Assembly (NCBI GenBank): GCA_029260595.1
Contig: JAJDCY010000010.1
Coordinates: 545,675-609,674, forward strand
Length of the DNA stretch: 64,000 nucleotides
From: Phycisphaeraceae bacterium
GTDB taxonomy: Bacteria > Planctomycetota > Phycisphaerae > Phycisphaerales > Phycisphaeraceae
Direction of reading: 5' to 3'
Part shown: one piece after another, positions 10,417 to 18,326 of the stretch
Layout: the number at the start of each line of letters is the position of its first letter
How positions within the stretch are numbered: the first letter of the stretch is position 1
Made by a program: the position numbers and the translations under genes
The notes under the pieces: generated by a model
What the model was told of the DNA's origin: nothing
The model's input: the letters and a program-made list of their open reading frames with translations, nothing else
Databases searched by the model: none

Positions 10417-11094
10417 TCAGCCCTTGGATTTTGCGTCGTCGCCGGTCGGGGCCGGTGTGTCTGCGTCGTCCGGGCTGTCCGCTGCGTCCATTGATTCCGG
10501 GTGGTCGGCCGCCAAGCCGTTCGTATCGAGTTGCTTGGCGGGCAGGGACCCGGGGTGGTGGTTCTGATAGTCCTCGATCTTGCCGATGACGCCGACGAAT
10601 TCGGCGCCGGTGAATGTCTGGAACTCGCTGCTGGGCGGGTACAGGCCGAGGTAGACCAGCTCGCGCATCGCGTAGCGCGGCGAGTAAGGCAGGAACCGCA
10701 GCGCGAGCCCGCCCTCGAGCCGGAGCATGCGTGCCAGTGCGATCGCGAGTGTGCCGCGCTGGATCGCGTCGTCGGCGGGCGGGTCCAGGTCGGCGGGCAG
10801 CAGGCCTTGGTTTTGTAACGATGCCACTCGGGCGGCGTAGTCCTGCGGCGGGTCGTTCTGTTCCATGAACAGCATCAGTGCGTGGAAGGCTTCGTCGTTG
10901 CTGACCATCGGCCGCTCGGCGAGCCCGTGCCAGAACGAGATTTGCGATTCGGCGTCGGTGCCCGACAGTGTCTCGGTCAGCAGCGGGGCGGGGACTTTCG
11001 CTGAGTTGCAGCCGGTCAGCAGGGCCACGCCCAAAAACAACGCCGTCGCTGCGGCCGTCTGCCGGGTTGTGTTGTTTGTAAACATTCGTTTCAT
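10417..11094 (-). CDS. Lipoprotein of the FecR/cyclase operon
   Basis: A 225-residue lipoprotein: after a short hydrophobic signal the lipobox LLTGC places the lipidated cysteine at residue 29. The middle (about 65-175) is helical; segments such as RGTLAIALARMLRL and YAMRELVYLGLYP faintly recall S-layer-homology-type modules, but the match is weak and offered only as a hint. The tail is acidic and proline-rich (DAADSPDDADTPAPTGDD). It lies 76 bases upstream of the fecR gene and 22 bases downstream of the barrel gene, so it is probably co-expressed with them and sits at an envelope membrane. The function is unknown. Confidence 0.7.
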   Translation of the reverse strand: MKRMFTNNTTRQTAAATALFLGVALLTGCNSAKVPAPLLTETLSGTDAESQISFWHGLAERPMVSNDEAFHALMLFMEQNDPPQDYAARVASLQNQGLLPADLDPPADDAIQRGTLAIALARMLRLEGGLALRFLPYSPRYAMRELVYLGLYPPSSEFQTFTGAEFVGVIGKIEDYQNHHPGSLPAKQLDTNGLAADHPESMDAADSPDDADTPAPTGDDAKSKG

Positions 11095-11116
11095 ACCGCC
11101 TGGTCGGTTCAGATCA

Positions 11117-12556
11117 CTAGTAAGCGAACGTCAGCGAAGTCAGGAAAAAGTGGCGCGGGTCGTGGTCGGACAAGATCGCTTCGCCGGGGAAAAACACGCC
11201 GTAGCGCGCGGCCAACGTCAGGTCGCTGGTGATCTGCCAGTTGGCCAGGAAGTCGGCCTCGAAGCCGAGGTAGCCGCTGCCGCTGGTCGGCTCGTCGATC
11301 GGTGCGTGTTGTTGGAGTTTGTTGAAGATGAAGATGTTGGAGCCGATCTGCAGTCGGCCGAACATCTCGCTGTTGGGCAGCGGGAATGTCGAGACGCCGC
11401 CGCGGACCATTATTAGGTTTGATGGGTTGGCGGAGAACGCCAAGCCGGTGTCGATCAGCCCGAACGCGTTGAACGCGAGGTCTTTGGTGCCGGTGGCGTT
11501 GCCGCCGAACGTGTCGGACGTGTGCAGCCGGTCCTCGTCGCCGCTGGCAAGGAGGATCTCGCCGGAGAATCGTGTGCGGTTCTCATCGCGCAACAGGTAG
11601 TTGATCTGGAAGTCGATCGCCCATGCCGTGATGTCTTCGGTCGTCTGGACGATCGGGGTGCCGGTTGCGGCGAGGAAGCTGTTCGAGAGCCCCTGCCCGC
11701 CCTGGTAGACCAACTCGACGCCGTAGGTCACGTTATTGCTGAGGCTCCCGTTCGAGCCGATCCCGATGTAGAAGCTGTCATATCCAAATCGCGTGGTCGT
11801 CGGGCCGATGAGCAGGATGTCCGAGTCGTTGGCGTCTTCCTGGACCAGGCCATAGATGAATGGCTGGTGGTTTTCGGACTCGGCGAAGGTGAGTTTGGCA
11901 CCGTAGAACCCGCGCTTCGTGCTGTTGTCGAACTCGGGTCGCGAGCTATCAAAGTCGGTGATGCTCTCGCGCGTCTGGCCGACGATCAGGTCGAGCGACA
12001 GGCCGTTGGCGGTGGCGGTGAACACGGCGCCGTCGATCTCTTCGCTGAGGGTCAGCCCGTTGGCCCAGTGCATCAGTTGCCGCCCGGCTTGCACGGTGAT
12101 GTTGCCGTCGATCGTTCGGCCTTCGTATGCGGCGAGGTAGCGGCGGAGGTCGAAGCGGTAGTAGCCGCGGTCGAGCGTGGTCTCGACGTAGTCGTCTCCG
12201 TTGCCGTCGAAGTCGTCGCCGTGGTTGAAGTCGCGGTAACTGTTGCGCACGCGGGCGTAGAACTCGTGTGCGCCGTCGATGTTGATGCGCAGGTAACTGG
12301 TCTCGTCGAGTTGCCGCAGGATGTGGGTGTTCTGGCCGGTGTCGTCGATGGCGCCGAGGGTGAACGTGAGGTACCCGCCGTAGTCGAACAGTATCCGCTG
12401 GTCGGTTGGGATGGACAGGTCGGCTTCGGCGCGGGTCTGGCGCTGGATCTGTTCGAGCTGGCGTTCGAAGCGTTCGAGATTGGTTTGCGCCCACGCGGCT
12501 GTCGCCGACAGGGCCATTACCGCCGCGGTCACACCAAGTACCAATCCTCGCATCAT
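11117..12556 (-). CDS. Outer-membrane beta-barrel, alginate-export-like
   Basis: A 479-residue protein with a signal peptide (cleaved after AAWAQ), a short coiled-coil-like stretch (LERFERQLEQIQRQ) just after it, and then alternating polar/aromatic strands ending in FFLTSLTFAY, the terminal aromatic signature used for barrel insertion. Segments such as LRRYLAAYEGRTIDGNITVQAGRQ and the overall strand pattern resemble the alginate-export family of 16-18-stranded porins. It is the first gene of the four-gene operon that ends with the cyclase, which suggests it delivers or senses the substrate, or is the surface part of a signalling system. The exact substrate is unknown. Confidence 0.75.
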   Translation of the reverse strand: MMRGLVLGVTAAVMALSATAAWAQTNLERFERQLEQIQRQTRAEADLSIPTDQRILFDYGGYLTFTLGAIDDTGQNTHILRQLDETSYLRINIDGAHEFYARVRNSYRDFNHGDDFDGNGDDYVETTLDRGYYRFDLRRYLAAYEGRTIDGNITVQAGRQLMHWANGLTLSEEIDGAVFTATANGLSLDLIVGQTRESITDFDSSRPEFDNSTKRGFYGAKLTFAESENHQPFIYGLVQEDANDSDILLIGPTTTRFGYDSFYIGIGSNGSLSNNVTYGVELVYQGGQGLSNSFLAATGTPIVQTTEDITAWAIDFQINYLLRDENRTRFSGEILLASGDEDRLHTSDTFGGNATGTKDLAFNAFGLIDTGLAFSANPSNLIMVRGGVSTFPLPNSEMFGRLQIGSNIFIFNKLQQHAPIDEPTSGSGYLGFEADFLANWQITSDLTLAARYGVFFPGEAILSDHDPRHFFLTSLTFAY

Positions 12557-12610
12557 GCCTTCGCTCCACAGCCCTCCGATGAGCCGAGCAAATTCTCCAA
12601 ATCGAGCAGC

Positions 12611-12616
12611 AGTATA
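12611..12616 (-). promoter_or_regulatory. Possible -10 element of the sensor operon
   Basis: Read on the minus strand, TATACT lies about 55 bases upstream of the barrel-gene start. The matching -35 region is poor, so an activator may be needed or the match may be chance. Confidence 0.3.
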
Positions 12617-12684
12617 CCAGAAACGGCGGTGAAAAACTAGCGGTTGAGTGGGGCGATTGGGTGTGGGTGGAAGGCAATCGCGGG

Positions 12685-14217
12685 TTAGCCGGCCTGGAGT
12701 TTTTCTTGGATCAGTTGGCCTACTACCTTGGCGTTGGCTTTGCCGTGGCTGAGCTTCATCACCTGCCCGACGAGGGCGCCGATGGCTTTGTCTTTGCCGC
12801 CGCGGACGTCGGCGACGGCTTTGGCGTTGGCGGCGGCGGCGAGGACCTGCTCGACGAAGCCTTCGAGCTGCCCGGTGTCACTGACCTGGATCAGGCCGTG
12901 CTTCTCGGCGAGCGCGTGGGCGGGCTCGTCGCTGTCGCAGCAGTGGCCGAACAGGTCGTCGGCTGCGCTCGAGCCGATCTTGTCGGCTGTGGCCAGGTCG
13001 GCGATGTCGCGCACTTGTTCGGGGGCGATGCCGAGCTCGTTGATCAGACAGCCGCGTTCGTTGGCGCGCTTGGCGCCATAGTTAAGCAGCATCGCGGCGG
13101 CACGCTTGGGTTCGGCACCTTCGGCGAGGGTTTGCTCGAAGAATTCAGTGACCGACGGTTCGCTTAGGATCGCGCGCGCGTCCTTGAACACCAGCCCGAG
13201 TTCGTGGATGTATCGCCGCTCGCGCGCCAGCGGTAGTTCGGAGAGCTGCGATTGGACGCGAGCACGCCATTGGTCATCGACGACCACGGGCACGAGGTCG
13301 GGGTCGGGGAAGTAGCGGTAGTCGTGGGCGTCTTCTTTCTCGCGCTGCAGGATGGTGACCTGCTTGAGGTCGTCCCAGCCTCGCGTTGATTTTGCGCCCG
13401 CACCCATCACGCGGCCGGTCTCTAGCCAATCCTCGATCTGTCGGCTGTATTCGAACCGGATCGCGCCGTCGACGGCTTTGAAGCTATTAAGGTTTTTGAT
13501 TTCGACGATGGGGGTTTTATAGGTTTGCCCGCCGCGCTCGATCACGACGTTGATGTTGGGCTCGAACCGCATGTGGCCTTTTTGCATGATGCCTTCGGTG
13601 ACGCCGAGGTGTCGGCAGAGGTTTCGCAGGGCCTGGCCGAACTGCACGGCCTCTTCGGGCGAGGCGAAGTCCGGTTCGGTGACGATCTCGAGCAGGGGTG
13701 TGCCGGCGCGGTTCAGGTCGACGATCGAACCGTCGATGGCCTGGCCGCCGGGTGCTTCGTGCAGCAGCTTGCCGGCGTCTTCTTCGAGGTGGGCGCGGGT
13801 GATGCGGATTTCTTTGGTTGCGGCGTCGGGCGCGTCGCTGATGGGGATCTCGAAGACGCCGCCGATGCACAGCGGCTGGTCGTACTGGCTGATCTGATAA
13901 TTCTTGGGAAGGTCGGGGTAGTAGTAGCTCTTGCGGTCCCACTTGGTCGTGCCCGCGATATCGCACCCGAGCGCCAGGCCGACGCGCATCGACATCTCGA
14001 CGGCTTGGCGGTTGATCACGGGCAGCACGCCGGGCATGCCCAGCACGACGGGGTCGCAGAGGGTATTCGGCTCGGCGTCGTAGTGGTCGCGGTGGGCGAG
14101 GTTCGGTGCGGCGGTGAACATCTTCGACCGCGTGGCCAGCTCGACGTGGACTTCCATCCCGACGACCAGGCGAGCGGTCAGATCGCCGGGCGTGGTCACG
14201 TCAGGTCCTTCAGGCAT
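12685..14217 (-). CDS. gatB: Asp-tRNA(Asn)/Glu-tRNA(Gln) amidotransferase subunit B
   Basis: Kinase and tRNA-binding subunit of the GatCAB complex, which converts Glu-tRNA(Gln) or Asp-tRNA(Asn) to the amidated form with ammonia from GatA. The N-terminal catalytic cradle is clear (VVGMEVHVEL, YYYPDLPKNYQISQYDQPLC, EDAGKL, DLNRAGTPLLEIVTEPD, MRFEPNINVV, EIKNLNSFKAV), followed by DYRYFPDPDLVPV and the C-terminal YqeY-like tRNA-binding tail ending VVGQLIQEKLQAG. The start at ATG 14217 (510 residues) is preferred; an in-frame start at 14274 would add 19 residues. GatA and GatC are not in the window. Presence of GatB is usual where GlnRS or AsnRS is missing. Confidence 0.97.
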   Translation of the reverse strand: MPEGPDVTTPGDLTARLVVGMEVHVELATRSKMFTAAPNLAHRDHYDAEPNTLCDPVVLGMPGVLPVINRQAVEMSMRVGLALGCDIAGTTKWDRKSYYYPDLPKNYQISQYDQPLCIGGVFEIPISDAPDAATKEIRITRAHLEEDAGKLLHEAPGGQAIDGSIVDLNRAGTPLLEIVTEPDFASPEEAVQFGQALRNLCRHLGVTEGIMQKGHMRFEPNINVVIERGGQTYKTPIVEIKNLNSFKAVDGAIRFEYSRQIEDWLETGRVMGAGAKSTRGWDDLKQVTILQREKEDAHDYRYFPDPDLVPVVVDDQWRARVQSQLSELPLARERRYIHELGLVFKDARAILSEPSVTEFFEQTLAEGAEPKRAAAMLLNYGAKRANERGCLINELGIAPEQVRDIADLATADKIGSSAADDLFGHCCDSDEPAHALAEKHGLIQVSDTGQLEGFVEQVLAAAANAKAVADVRGGKDKAIGALVGQVMKLSHGKANAKVVGQLIQEKLQAG

Positions 14218-14388
14218 CGCTTGGGTCTCGTCCTGGGGGTGGGGGGGGCGGTCGGCCAAAGCCCCATTATACAAATAGGCCGTGTCGCCGCTTGATAAGG
14301 CGGGTTGATCGACTACGATTAGCTGGCGGTTGGTCGGTCAGCAAAGGTCGTTCCAACGCCTTGGCTCGATCCGCTTTAGGACTCTCTC

Positions 14389-15504
14389 ATGCCAGTGCCA
14401 GTCTCGCAGATGTGGACCGTGGCGACGTACGTGCTCGGGCAGAAGCTGCGCCGCCGCAAGCACTACCCGCTGGTGCTGATGCTTGAACCGCTGTTCCGCT
14501 GCAACCTCGCGTGTGCCGGGTGTGGGAAGATCCAGTACCCGGCTCACATCCTTAAACAACAACTGACGCCCGAGCAGTGCTTCGATGCCGTCGATCAATG
14601 TGGCGCACCAATGGTCAGCATCCCCGGCGGTGAGCCACTGATGCACCCGCAGATCGACGAGATCGTCGCGGGGCTGGTCGAGCGGCGAAAGTACGTTTAC
14701 CTGTGCACCAACGCGCTGCTGCTCAAGGAAAAACTGCACCTGTTCACGCCGAGCAAGTATCTGTCGTTCAGCGTGCATATGGATGGGACCGAGGAGCACC
14801 ACGACTTTGCCGTTTGTCGTGAGGGGACGTACGAGGTCGCGGCTGAGGCGATCCAACTGGCGGTGCGGGGCGGGTTCCGTGTGACAACCAACGCGACGCT
14901 CTTTGATGGGGCCGACCCGGTCGAGGTGCGGCGATACTTCGATCAGATGACGGACCTGGGCGTCGAGGGGATGATGGTCAGCCCGGGGTATAGCTACTCG
15001 AAAGCGCCGGACCAGGGGCACTTTCTGCACCGCGGTCGGACGAACGAGCTGTTCGAGTTGATCCTGTCGAACCGCAAGAAGGCGTGGGGGTTCAACCAGT
15101 CGCCGTTGTTTCTCGAGTTTCTGATGGGCAAGCGCGACTACGAGTGCACGCCGTGGGGCAACCCGACCTACAACATCTTCGGCTGGCAGAAGCCGTGTTA
15201 TTTGTTGCAGGACGGGTATGTGGACACGTTTGACGAACTGATCGAGACGACCGAGTGGGACAACTTCGGCAAAGCTTCGGGCAACCCGCAGTGTCGCGAC
15301 TGCATGGTCCACTGCGGGTATGAGCCGACGGCGGTGGACCACACGTTCTCCAGCGTGTCGGGGATGTGGGGGACGATCAAGGCGATGGTTTTCAACACGT
15401 ATGCCAACCCGGCGGCGAAGCGAAAGCTCGACGAAGCCGAGCAGGCGGGCGACGACGCGCGAGACGGTGTTCCACTGCCCGTGCTAAGTCCGTCGGCGGC
15501 GTAA
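14389..15504 (+). CDS. hpnH: Adenosyl-hopene transferase, radical SAM
   Basis: HpnH joins a 5'-deoxyadenosyl radical to diploptene, the first step towards C35 (bacteriohopanepolyol) hopanoids. The 371-residue protein has the radical-SAM cluster motif CxxxCxxC at Cys38, Cys42 and Cys45 (CNLACAGCGK), the glycine-rich SIPGGEPLMHP for SAM binding, SVHMDGTEEHHDF in the barrel, and the family-typical C-terminal region with NIFGWQKPCYLL and CRDCMVHCGYEP cysteines. It is transcribed divergently from gatB. Squalene-hopene cyclase and other hpn genes are not adjacent; a candidate for the next enzyme (HpnG-like phosphorylase) lies at 55915-56652. Confidence 0.93.
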   Translation: MPVPVSQMWTVATYVLGQKLRRRKHYPLVLMLEPLFRCNLACAGCGKIQYPAHILKQQLTPEQCFDAVDQCGAPMVSIPGGEPLMHPQIDEIVAGLVERRKYVYLCTNALLLKEKLHLFTPSKYLSFSVHMDGTEEHHDFAVCREGTYEVAAEAIQLAVRGGFRVTTNATLFDGADPVEVRRYFDQMTDLGVEGMMVSPGYSYSKAPDQGHFLHRGRTNELFELILSNRKKAWGFNQSPLFLEFLMGKRDYECTPWGNPTYNIFGWQKPCYLLQDGYVDTFDELIETTEWDNFGKASGNPQCRDCMVHCGYEPTAVDHTFSSVSGMWGTIKAMVFNTYANPAAKRKLDEAEQAGDDARDGVPLPVLSPSAA

Positions 15505-15509
15505 TACCC

Positions 15510-15548
15510 AAAAAAAACGAGACGAGCCTTTCGACCCGCCCCGCGTCT
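15510..15548 (-). terminator. Possible terminator of the PEP-CTERM gene
   Basis: On the minus strand, AGACG (15544-15548) can pair with CGTCT (15520-15524) and is followed two bases later by eight consecutive T (15510-15517). The stem is short, but the T-run and position after the stop codon support intrinsic termination. Confidence 0.45.
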
Positions 15549-15592
15549 TGGATTCTCTATCAAAATTAGAGTCAATCGTTCGATCGACGGCA

Positions 15593-17032
15593 TTAAGCGT
15601 TGCGTGTGCGCCGCCGGTTGCCCGCGATCAACGTCATGAACGCCAGCGCGGCGATCGTGCCCGGCTCGGGCACGGCTTCGAAGCTGTGCGGGTTGTCAGC
15701 GATGGCTCCGGTGAAGAACTCCAGCCCGAGGACGTTGAGCGTCGAGTCCGTGCCGTTGAATAGCGCCAGGGTATTGACGGCTTGGAGCAGCATGTCTTCG
15801 ATGGCCAGGTCGTCGCCGAGCAGCGGGTCACCAGGGGGGAACTCAGGGAGTAGGACTTCGACGGTGTTCTGCCCAGGAAGTGGGAAGAAAGGAGTGACTA
15901 ACGATACCCCATTGATGATGAAGTCAAGGCCGATTGGGATAGGTTCGAATTCCGTGCCCAGCCAGTCGTACTCGAGGATCAGCACCGGGTTGTTGTCCGG
16001 CGTGAGGAACAAGCCTTCTAACTCGCCGGGTGTGAGTTCCAGCAAGTTCGGCATGGGCAAGGCTTGCCACGCATCGATTGTGACGGCTGGCGTCTCGGGC
16101 GGTGTTGGCGGCACGACGACCGTCTGGTTTCCGCCGTGGTCGTAACCGTAGAACAGGAACTGCTCGTTGGGGTTCATCACTTGCTCGACGCCCATCAGCG
16201 CGGCCTGCAAGCCGGACTTGGTCGCGGGCATCGCGTTCCACCCGGCGGGTAGGTCTTCGCCCTTGGAGTTTTTCATCCCGTCGCCGAACAGCACGGTGAT
16301 GGTGACTTCCGGGTTGCTGGCCGGGTCGCCCCAGGCGTTGACAAGCCCATCGTAGACACCCTTGACGGTATTGAAGTGGCGCTCGGCGTCGGTCAGCCCG
16401 GCAAAGATCACCGCGTGGTGCGACGTCGCGCTGGTGTTGTTCAGGCGGATCATGTCGCCGCCGTTGCCGTGGCCGGACTGCCCGGTGTCGTGCCCGCCCT
16501 GCGGCGCGGTCGAGTCCTTGCCGGACTTGCTGTCCTTGCCCGCGTCCTGGATCGACTTGAGCGTCGTCTCGTCATCGTCCAAGTTCGAAATGATCTGCTC
16601 GCCCCAGAAGCTGAACGGCGGGTCGTCCTCCCAGATCGCGTTGTATCGCGCTTTGCCACCGGCTTCGCGTGCGTCGTTCTCGGCGTCGCTGACCTGCCCG
16701 GTCGCGGTCTGATCGTGCTTCGATGCGGACCCGCCGACCCAGGGGACGATCGTGCCCATCTGCTCGGACATATCGTCGAGGAACCCGCCGCCGAAGCATT
16801 GGTTGAAGAAGAACTGGGCATCGAGTGCGTCCCGCATCCCGTTCTCGACCACGACGTCGCGGATCCACCCGGCCAACTCGCTGTCGAGGATACGGGCGCC
16901 GTCTTTGTCGATCAGCGTAGAACTCTTGTTCGCCGGTTGATCCTCAAACTGTGCTAGCAGGGGCACACCGCCGGTCAGCGTAACTGCGAGTGCCAGCAGG
17001 CAAGCCGCGTTCGATTTTCTTGTGGGTCTCAT
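15593..17032 (-). CDS. PEP-CTERM protein with legumain/caspase-like motifs
   Basis: A 479-residue exported protein: signal peptide 1-28, and a C-terminal sorting tag (VPEPGTIAALAFM, hydrophobic helix, GNRRRTRNA) that marks it for exosortase processing. Between them I see elements resembling clan CD cysteine peptidases (C13/caspase fold): FFFNQCFGGGF with Cys79 followed by GGSASKHDQTA (101-110), then further on HHAVIFAGLTDAERHFNTV (205-223) and FLFYGYDHGG with His299. In known families the AG...RH strand and DHG histidine precede the cysteine; here the cysteine block comes first, as in a circular permutation. Activity is untested. A near-perfect ribosome-binding site (AAGGAGGTG) precedes the start. 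PEP-CTERM is firm; the protease assignment is inference. Confidence 0.8.
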   Translation of the reverse strand: MRPTRKSNAACLLALAVTLTGGVPLLAQFEDQPANKSSTLIDKDGARILDSELAGWIRDVVVENGMRDALDAQFFFNQCFGGGFLDDMSEQMGTIVPWVGGSASKHDQTATGQVSDAENDAREAGGKARYNAIWEDDPPFSFWGEQIISNLDDDETTLKSIQDAGKDSKSGKDSTAPQGGHDTGQSGHGNGGDMIRLNNTSATSHHAVIFAGLTDAERHFNTVKGVYDGLVNAWGDPASNPEVTITVLFGDGMKNSKGEDLPAGWNAMPATKSGLQAALMGVEQVMNPNEQFLFYGYDHGGNQTVVVPPTPPETPAVTIDAWQALPMPNLLELTPGELEGLFLTPDNNPVLILEYDWLGTEFEPIPIGLDFIINGVSLVTPFFPLPGQNTVEVLLPEFPPGDPLLGDDLAIEDMLLQAVNTLALFNGTDSTLNVLGLEFFTGAIADNPHSFEAVPEPGTIAALAFMTLIAGNRRRTRNA

Positions 17033-17372
17033 CTATCCACCTCCTTCAACTTCGATTCGTCGCCCGGCTCCGCCGGGGTGGGTCAGTAGGGTTTCCTATG
17101 AAAAAGCCTACCCCCGGACGGACAAAGGGCCAGAATTTTCTCGCGGCTGGTGGATTTTTCCCGATGGATCCGGTCGATCCTCGCTGCCTATTTCGCCCAG
17201 TTTGCCGAGGTTAACCCGGCGGCAGCGTGTACCCTTGGCGCGGACGCTAGCTGTGGCCGGGCGCGGCGGCGATTCGCTCGCGCACCTGATCGGGGTCGAG
17301 ACTTATTAGTATGCCGCCCACGACCCAGTCGCCGGTGCCACCCCGCCGTGCGATCTAACGCCAGGCCTACCA
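17033..17372. other. Divergent intergenic region with a leader hairpin
   Basis: About 340 bases between the PEP-CTERM gene (minus) and the mlaF-like gene (plus). Next to the PEP-CTERM start are an AAGGAGGTG ribosome-binding site and a perfect 6-bp hairpin with a three-base loop (CCCGGC 17063-17068, GCCGGG 17072-17077). GTAGG (17086-17090) and CCTAC (17108-17112) could form a second stem. No promoter on either strand is convincing and no coding frame is likely. Confidence 0.5.
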
Positions 17373-18263
17373 GTGAACCAGCCGCCAACCAACGCCGCCA
17401 CACCCAACGCCGACCCCGCTGCCGACTCGAGTTCGGCTCATCAAGGTGCCTCGGGTGACGGTTCCGTGATGCTTCGGCTGGTCGATGTGCACAAATCGTT
17501 CGGCAAGCAGCATGTCTTGCGCGGGATCGATCTTGAACTTCGCCGCGGCGAGACGACCGTGATCATCGGGCCCAGCGGGACCGGCAAGAGTGTGCTCCTG
17601 AAGCTGATCGTCGGGCTGCTCAAACCGGATCGGGGCGAGGTGTATTTTGAAGGCCACCGCGTCGACCGCCTCACGCCGGAACAGCTCGTGCAGGTCCGCA
17701 AGAAGATCGGTTTTCTTTTTCAGATGGGGGCGCTGTTCGATTCTATGAACGTCGAGCAGAACATCACCTTCCCGCTGCGCGAGCACACCGACGCGACCGA
17801 CGACGAGCAGCGAGTCCGGTGCGACCGGGTGCTGCGGATGGTTGGACTCGGCGGGATCGAGCAGAAGATGCCCGGCGATCTGTCCGGCGGGCAGCGTAAG
17901 CGCGTCGCGCTCGCCCGCGCGATCGTGCTCGAGCCGCGGCTGGTTCTCTACGACGAGCCGACGACCGGGCTGGACCCGATCCGCGCGGATGTGATTAACG
18001 AACTGATCATCAGTTTGGCTAAGCGGCTGGGGATCACCAGCGTTGTCGTCACGCACGACATGGCCAGTGCCGACAAAATTGCTGACCGCATGGTGATGCT
18101 TTACGATGGCCACGTCGTTGCTGATGAAGCGCCCGACGCGTTTCACCGGCTCGATAATGACCTGGTTCAACGCTTTATCCGTGGGCAAGCCGACCAGGAT
18201 GAGTTGGACCGGATCCGCAACGGGTATAACCCCGAATCGGGTGTGCAGCCGGGCCACGGATGA
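17373..18263 (+). CDS. mlaF: ABC transporter ATPase of the Mla lipid-transport type
   Basis: ATPase that would power phospholipid or hydrophobic-substrate traffic between the membranes. The 296-residue protein starts with a 30-residue Pro/Ala-rich extension, then a standard nucleotide-binding domain: Walker A GPSGTGKS (near residue 70), FLFQMGALFDSM Q-loop typical of MlaF, signature LSGGQRKRVALARAI, Walker B LVLYDEPTTGLDP and H-loop VVTHD. The C-terminal part (LDNDLVQRFIRGQAD) is also MlaF-like. GTG start. A mlaD-like gene follows after 63 bases, which supports the Mla assignment; the permease gene mlaE is missing from this locus. Confidence 0.87.
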   Translation: MNQPPTNAATPNADPAADSSSAHQGASGDGSVMLRLVDVHKSFGKQHVLRGIDLELRRGETTVIIGPSGTGKSVLLKLIVGLLKPDRGEVYFEGHRVDRLTPEQLVQVRKKIGFLFQMGALFDSMNVEQNITFPLREHTDATDDEQRVRCDRVLRMVGLGGIEQKMPGDLSGGQRKRVALARAIVLEPRLVLYDEPTTGLDPIRADVINELIISLAKRLGITSVVVTHDMASADKIADRMVMLYDGHVVADEAPDAFHRLDNDLVQRFIRGQADQDELDRIRNGYNPESGVQPGHG

Positions 18264-18326
18264 CCCGCAACCCGCCGCGAACTCGGCATCGCACTTGCTA
18301 GTTCACCCACAGTTGAGACGCGTCGC

